From Candidatus Latescibacterota bacterium (lineage in GTDB: Bacteria; Latescibacterota; 4484-107; B68-G9): a stretch of 8,474 nt of DNA. A program made the position numbers and the translations under genes. This document shows positions 7,402-8,474 of this stretch, piece by piece. The stretch covers positions 1 through 8,474 of the forward strand of contig DTYS01000140.1 in assembly GCA_012961755.1 (NCBI GenBank). Reading direction: 5' to 3'. The notes below the pieces were generated by a model. It saw only the letters and a list, made by a program, of their open reading frames with translations. It did no database searches and was not told the DNA's origin. How positions within the stretch are numbered: position 1 is the stretch's first letter; the number at the start of each line of letters is the position of its first letter.

Positions 7402-7493
7402 CTTAACCTCCCTGTGGCCTTCCTCGCCGACTCGCCTTCTCCGCCTCCATGACGTCCCTCACCCCTCCATGAAGCTTTCCCTCCCCTGCTCAT
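7398..7493 (-). CDS. Doubtful 31-codon ORF between isomerase and sulfatase
   Basis: An ATG at 7493 overlaps the isomerase TGA as ATGA. The frame stays open for 31 codons, then ends in a TGA that overlaps the sulfatase ATG, again as ATGA. The predicted peptide is rich in Gly and Arg, basic, without hydrophobic segment or recognisable motif. Against it: no strong ribosome binding site before 7493 and a composition expected from G-rich intergenic DNA. It could be real and translationally coupled, or coincidental. It would otherwise be an 88-base spacer. Confidence 0.22.
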   Translation of the reverse strand: MSRGGKASWRGEGRHGGGEGESARKATGRLR

Positions 7494-8269
7494 CCCTGGT
7501 CGCATATTGCGAAGGCCCGCCTGAGGGCCTCTATCAGGTCGCCCTTTGGCCTGAACTCGTGACCTACGTAAAGCTCGTAACCCGTCTCAGCGATCGCTCT
7601 GCATACGGCGGCGTAGTTCAACTCTTGGGTGTCGTCTATTTCGTTGCGCCCCGGGTTGCCAGCTGTATGGAAGTGACCTATCCATCGAATGTTCTGGCTG
7701 ATCGTGCGGATCACGTCCCCCTCCATGATCTGCATGTGGTAGACATCGTACAGCAGCTTCACCCTGGGGCTGTTCACCCGCTCGCAGACGGCCAAGCCCC
7801 AGGCGGTGTGGTCGCACTGGTAGCCGGGGTGGTCGACCTTGGAGTTCAACAATTCTAAGTTAAGGTTTACGCCCTTCTCCTCAGCGTAAGGTGCAACCCT
7901 TCGGAGGCCGTCGGCCACGGCCTCTATAGCCTCAAGCTCGCTCTGGTACGGTTGTCTGTTCCCGCTGAAGCATATAAGCCCAGGGATGCCGTGACGGGCC
8001 GCGATATCTATGGATTCCCTAAGCTCCTCCTCGATCCTATCGTGGTTGGAGCGCTTGTTCAGGCCGTCGGAGAGCGAGCTATGGCCGCACATGCTGGCTA
8101 TGGCCAGGCCGTACCTACGGGCGAGCTCCACGACCTCCTCGAAGTCCTCGCCCCGGTACCAAAGCTCCACAGCTGCGTAGCCGATCTCGGAAACCTCCTT
8201 GAAGAAATCATCCAGGCTCATGTCCTCCGGTTTCAACATGGGATAGCATACCGACTGTTTGATCCGCAT
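7490..8269 (-). CDS. Sugar isomerase/epimerase, TIM barrel (hydroxypyruvate isomerase / tagatose 3-epimerase-like)
   Basis: A 259-residue xylose-isomerase-like TIM-barrel protein, full length for the family. Likely metal ligands are E139 in NLELLN, D175 in LLYDVYHMQ, H201 in GHFHTAGNPGRNE and E238 in VGHEFRP; E139 and E238 would also be the catalytic acid/base pair. The NPGRNE segment resembles hydroxypyruvate isomerase, but the third ligand is His, as in D-tagatose/D-psicose 3-epimerases, where E. coli Hyi has Gln. It probably interconverts a keto-sugar or small hydroxy-keto acid in the cytoplasm; which one is not determined. The start is fixed by AAGGAGGT (8274-8281). It lies 22 bases after the gene end at 8292, so probably co-transcribed with it. 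Arg codon use (7 AGG, 11 CGN, 2 AGA of 20) differs from the AGG-dominated plus operon, hinting at a different history. Confidence 0.88.
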   Translation of the reverse strand: MRIKQSVCYPMLKPEDMSLDDFFKEVSEIGYAAVELWYRGEDFEEVVELARRYGLAIASMCGHSSLSDGLNKRSNHDRIEEELRESIDIAARHGIPGLICFSGNRQPYQSELEAIEAVADGLRRVAPYAEEKGVNLNLELLNSKVDHPGYQCDHTAWGLAVCERVNSPRVKLLYDVYHMQIMEGDVIRTISQNIRWIGHFHTAGNPGRNEIDDTQELNYAAVCRAIAETGYELYVGHEFRPKGDLIEALRRAFAICDQG

Positions 8270-8273
8270 GGTG

Positions 8274-8281
8274 ACCTCCTT
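8274..8281 (-). promoter_or_regulatory. Ribosome binding site of the isomerase gene
   Basis: AAGGAGGT on the minus strand is a full anti-SD match, 4 bases before the ATG at 8269. It lies in the 22-base gap after the upstream gene's stop. Confidence 0.75.
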
Positions 8282-8291
8282 CTTCCCTCAG

Positions 8292-8474
8292 TCAGGTTGG
8301 CGACGCTGAGACCTGTACCCTGATCGAGAGCACCGGGTCCTGCATAAGGCCATAGGGGATCAGGACGTAATCGTCCGTCCAAGCCTCACCGGTCGTGACG
8401 AAGCTGTCCGGACCTGTTCCCACAGGATATCTCTCCACGTTGTGCAAAGGTCCAAGTAGGTTCCGCCGACTGCC
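8292..8474 (-). CDS. C-terminal end of a probable glycoside-hydrolase-like protein (partial)
   Basis: The minus frame is open from the right edge for 60 codons and stops at TGA (8294-8292). The visible tail contains RRNLLGPLHN, VGTGPDSF and EAWTDDYVLIPYGL, then a beta-strand-like end. This spacing of N-LLGP-H, GPDSF and W-T-D-D-Y-LIP-GL resembles, from memory, the C-terminal beta-sandwich of large glycoside hydrolases related to alpha-L-rhamnosidases and family 2 enzymes. The catalytic part lies outside the window, so the reaction cannot be given. Being open to the edge, in phase, with a stop 22 bases before a well-formed isomerase start, makes it very likely a real gene and the upstream member of the sugar cluster. 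Family assignment is tentative. Confidence 0.6.
   Translation of the reverse strand, partial: GSRRNLLGPLHNVERYPVGTGPDSFVTTGEAWTDDYVLIPYGLMQDPVLSIRVQVSASPT

Noticed and set aside
7403..7450. 15-codon ORF ending one base before the sulfatase start
   Set aside because: It is short, composed of purine-rich filler codons, with only a weak ribosome binding site. The alternative 31-codon frame in the same spacer has better gene-end geometry.
6955..7858. Plus-strand ORFs of 165 and 172 codons opposite the sulfatase and isomerase
   Set aside because: Both are antisense to conserved enzyme genes with clear motifs and ribosome binding sites, and neither has a motif of its own.

Overview
The window looks like a piece of a GC-rich bacterial chromosome, probably from a thermophilic or anaerobic lineage. 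The prolyl-tRNA synthetase has the bacterial editing-domain architecture. The plus-strand genes rely almost entirely on AGG for arginine (29 of 33 Arg codons in leuC by my count) and favour ATA for isoleucine, and ribosome binding sites are strong GGAGG types. This codon style, together with a sodium:neurotransmitter-type symporter in a housekeeping operon, fits Synergistota or a similar deep-branching thermophile. That assignment is inference from style only; no marker gene settles it.

Layout. Positions 1-382 hold no complete gene: a short open tail from the left edge (possibly the end of a transposase), about 200 bases without a recognisable feature, then a good sigma70-type promoter (320-348) and a strong ribosome binding site. 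From 383 to 5873 five plus-strand genes form a very tight operon: leuC and leuD (isopropylmalate/homoaconitate-type dehydratase), an SNF/NSS-family sodium symporter, a HIT-family protein and proS. leuC and leuD are 10 bases apart, and each later junction is a 4-base ATGA stop/start overlap. After a 52-base convergent junction, the minus strand carries, in transcription order from the right edge, the C-terminal end of a probable glycoside-hydrolase-like protein (8292-8474), a TIM-barrel sugar isomerase/epimerase (7490-8269), a doubtful 31-codon ORF (7398-7493) and a cytoplasmic Cys-type sulfatase (5926-7401).

How the genes work together. The plus operon combines a step of leucine (or a related chain-elongation) biosynthesis with a predicted amino-acid importer and proline tRNA charging, so its theme is amino-acid supply and translation. 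The minus cluster looks like part of a catabolic locus for a sulfated sugar or glycan: a sugar-releasing enzyme, a sugar isomerase and a sulfatase. The substrate cannot be named from this window.

I see no CRISPR array, phage module, defence system, RNA gene or clearly novel system. The most useful observations are the complete set of serotonin-transporter-like chloride ligands in the bacterial symporter, the codon-usage break at the isomerase, the ATGA-tiled small ORF between isomerase and sulfatase, and the unrecognised gene end at the right edge.
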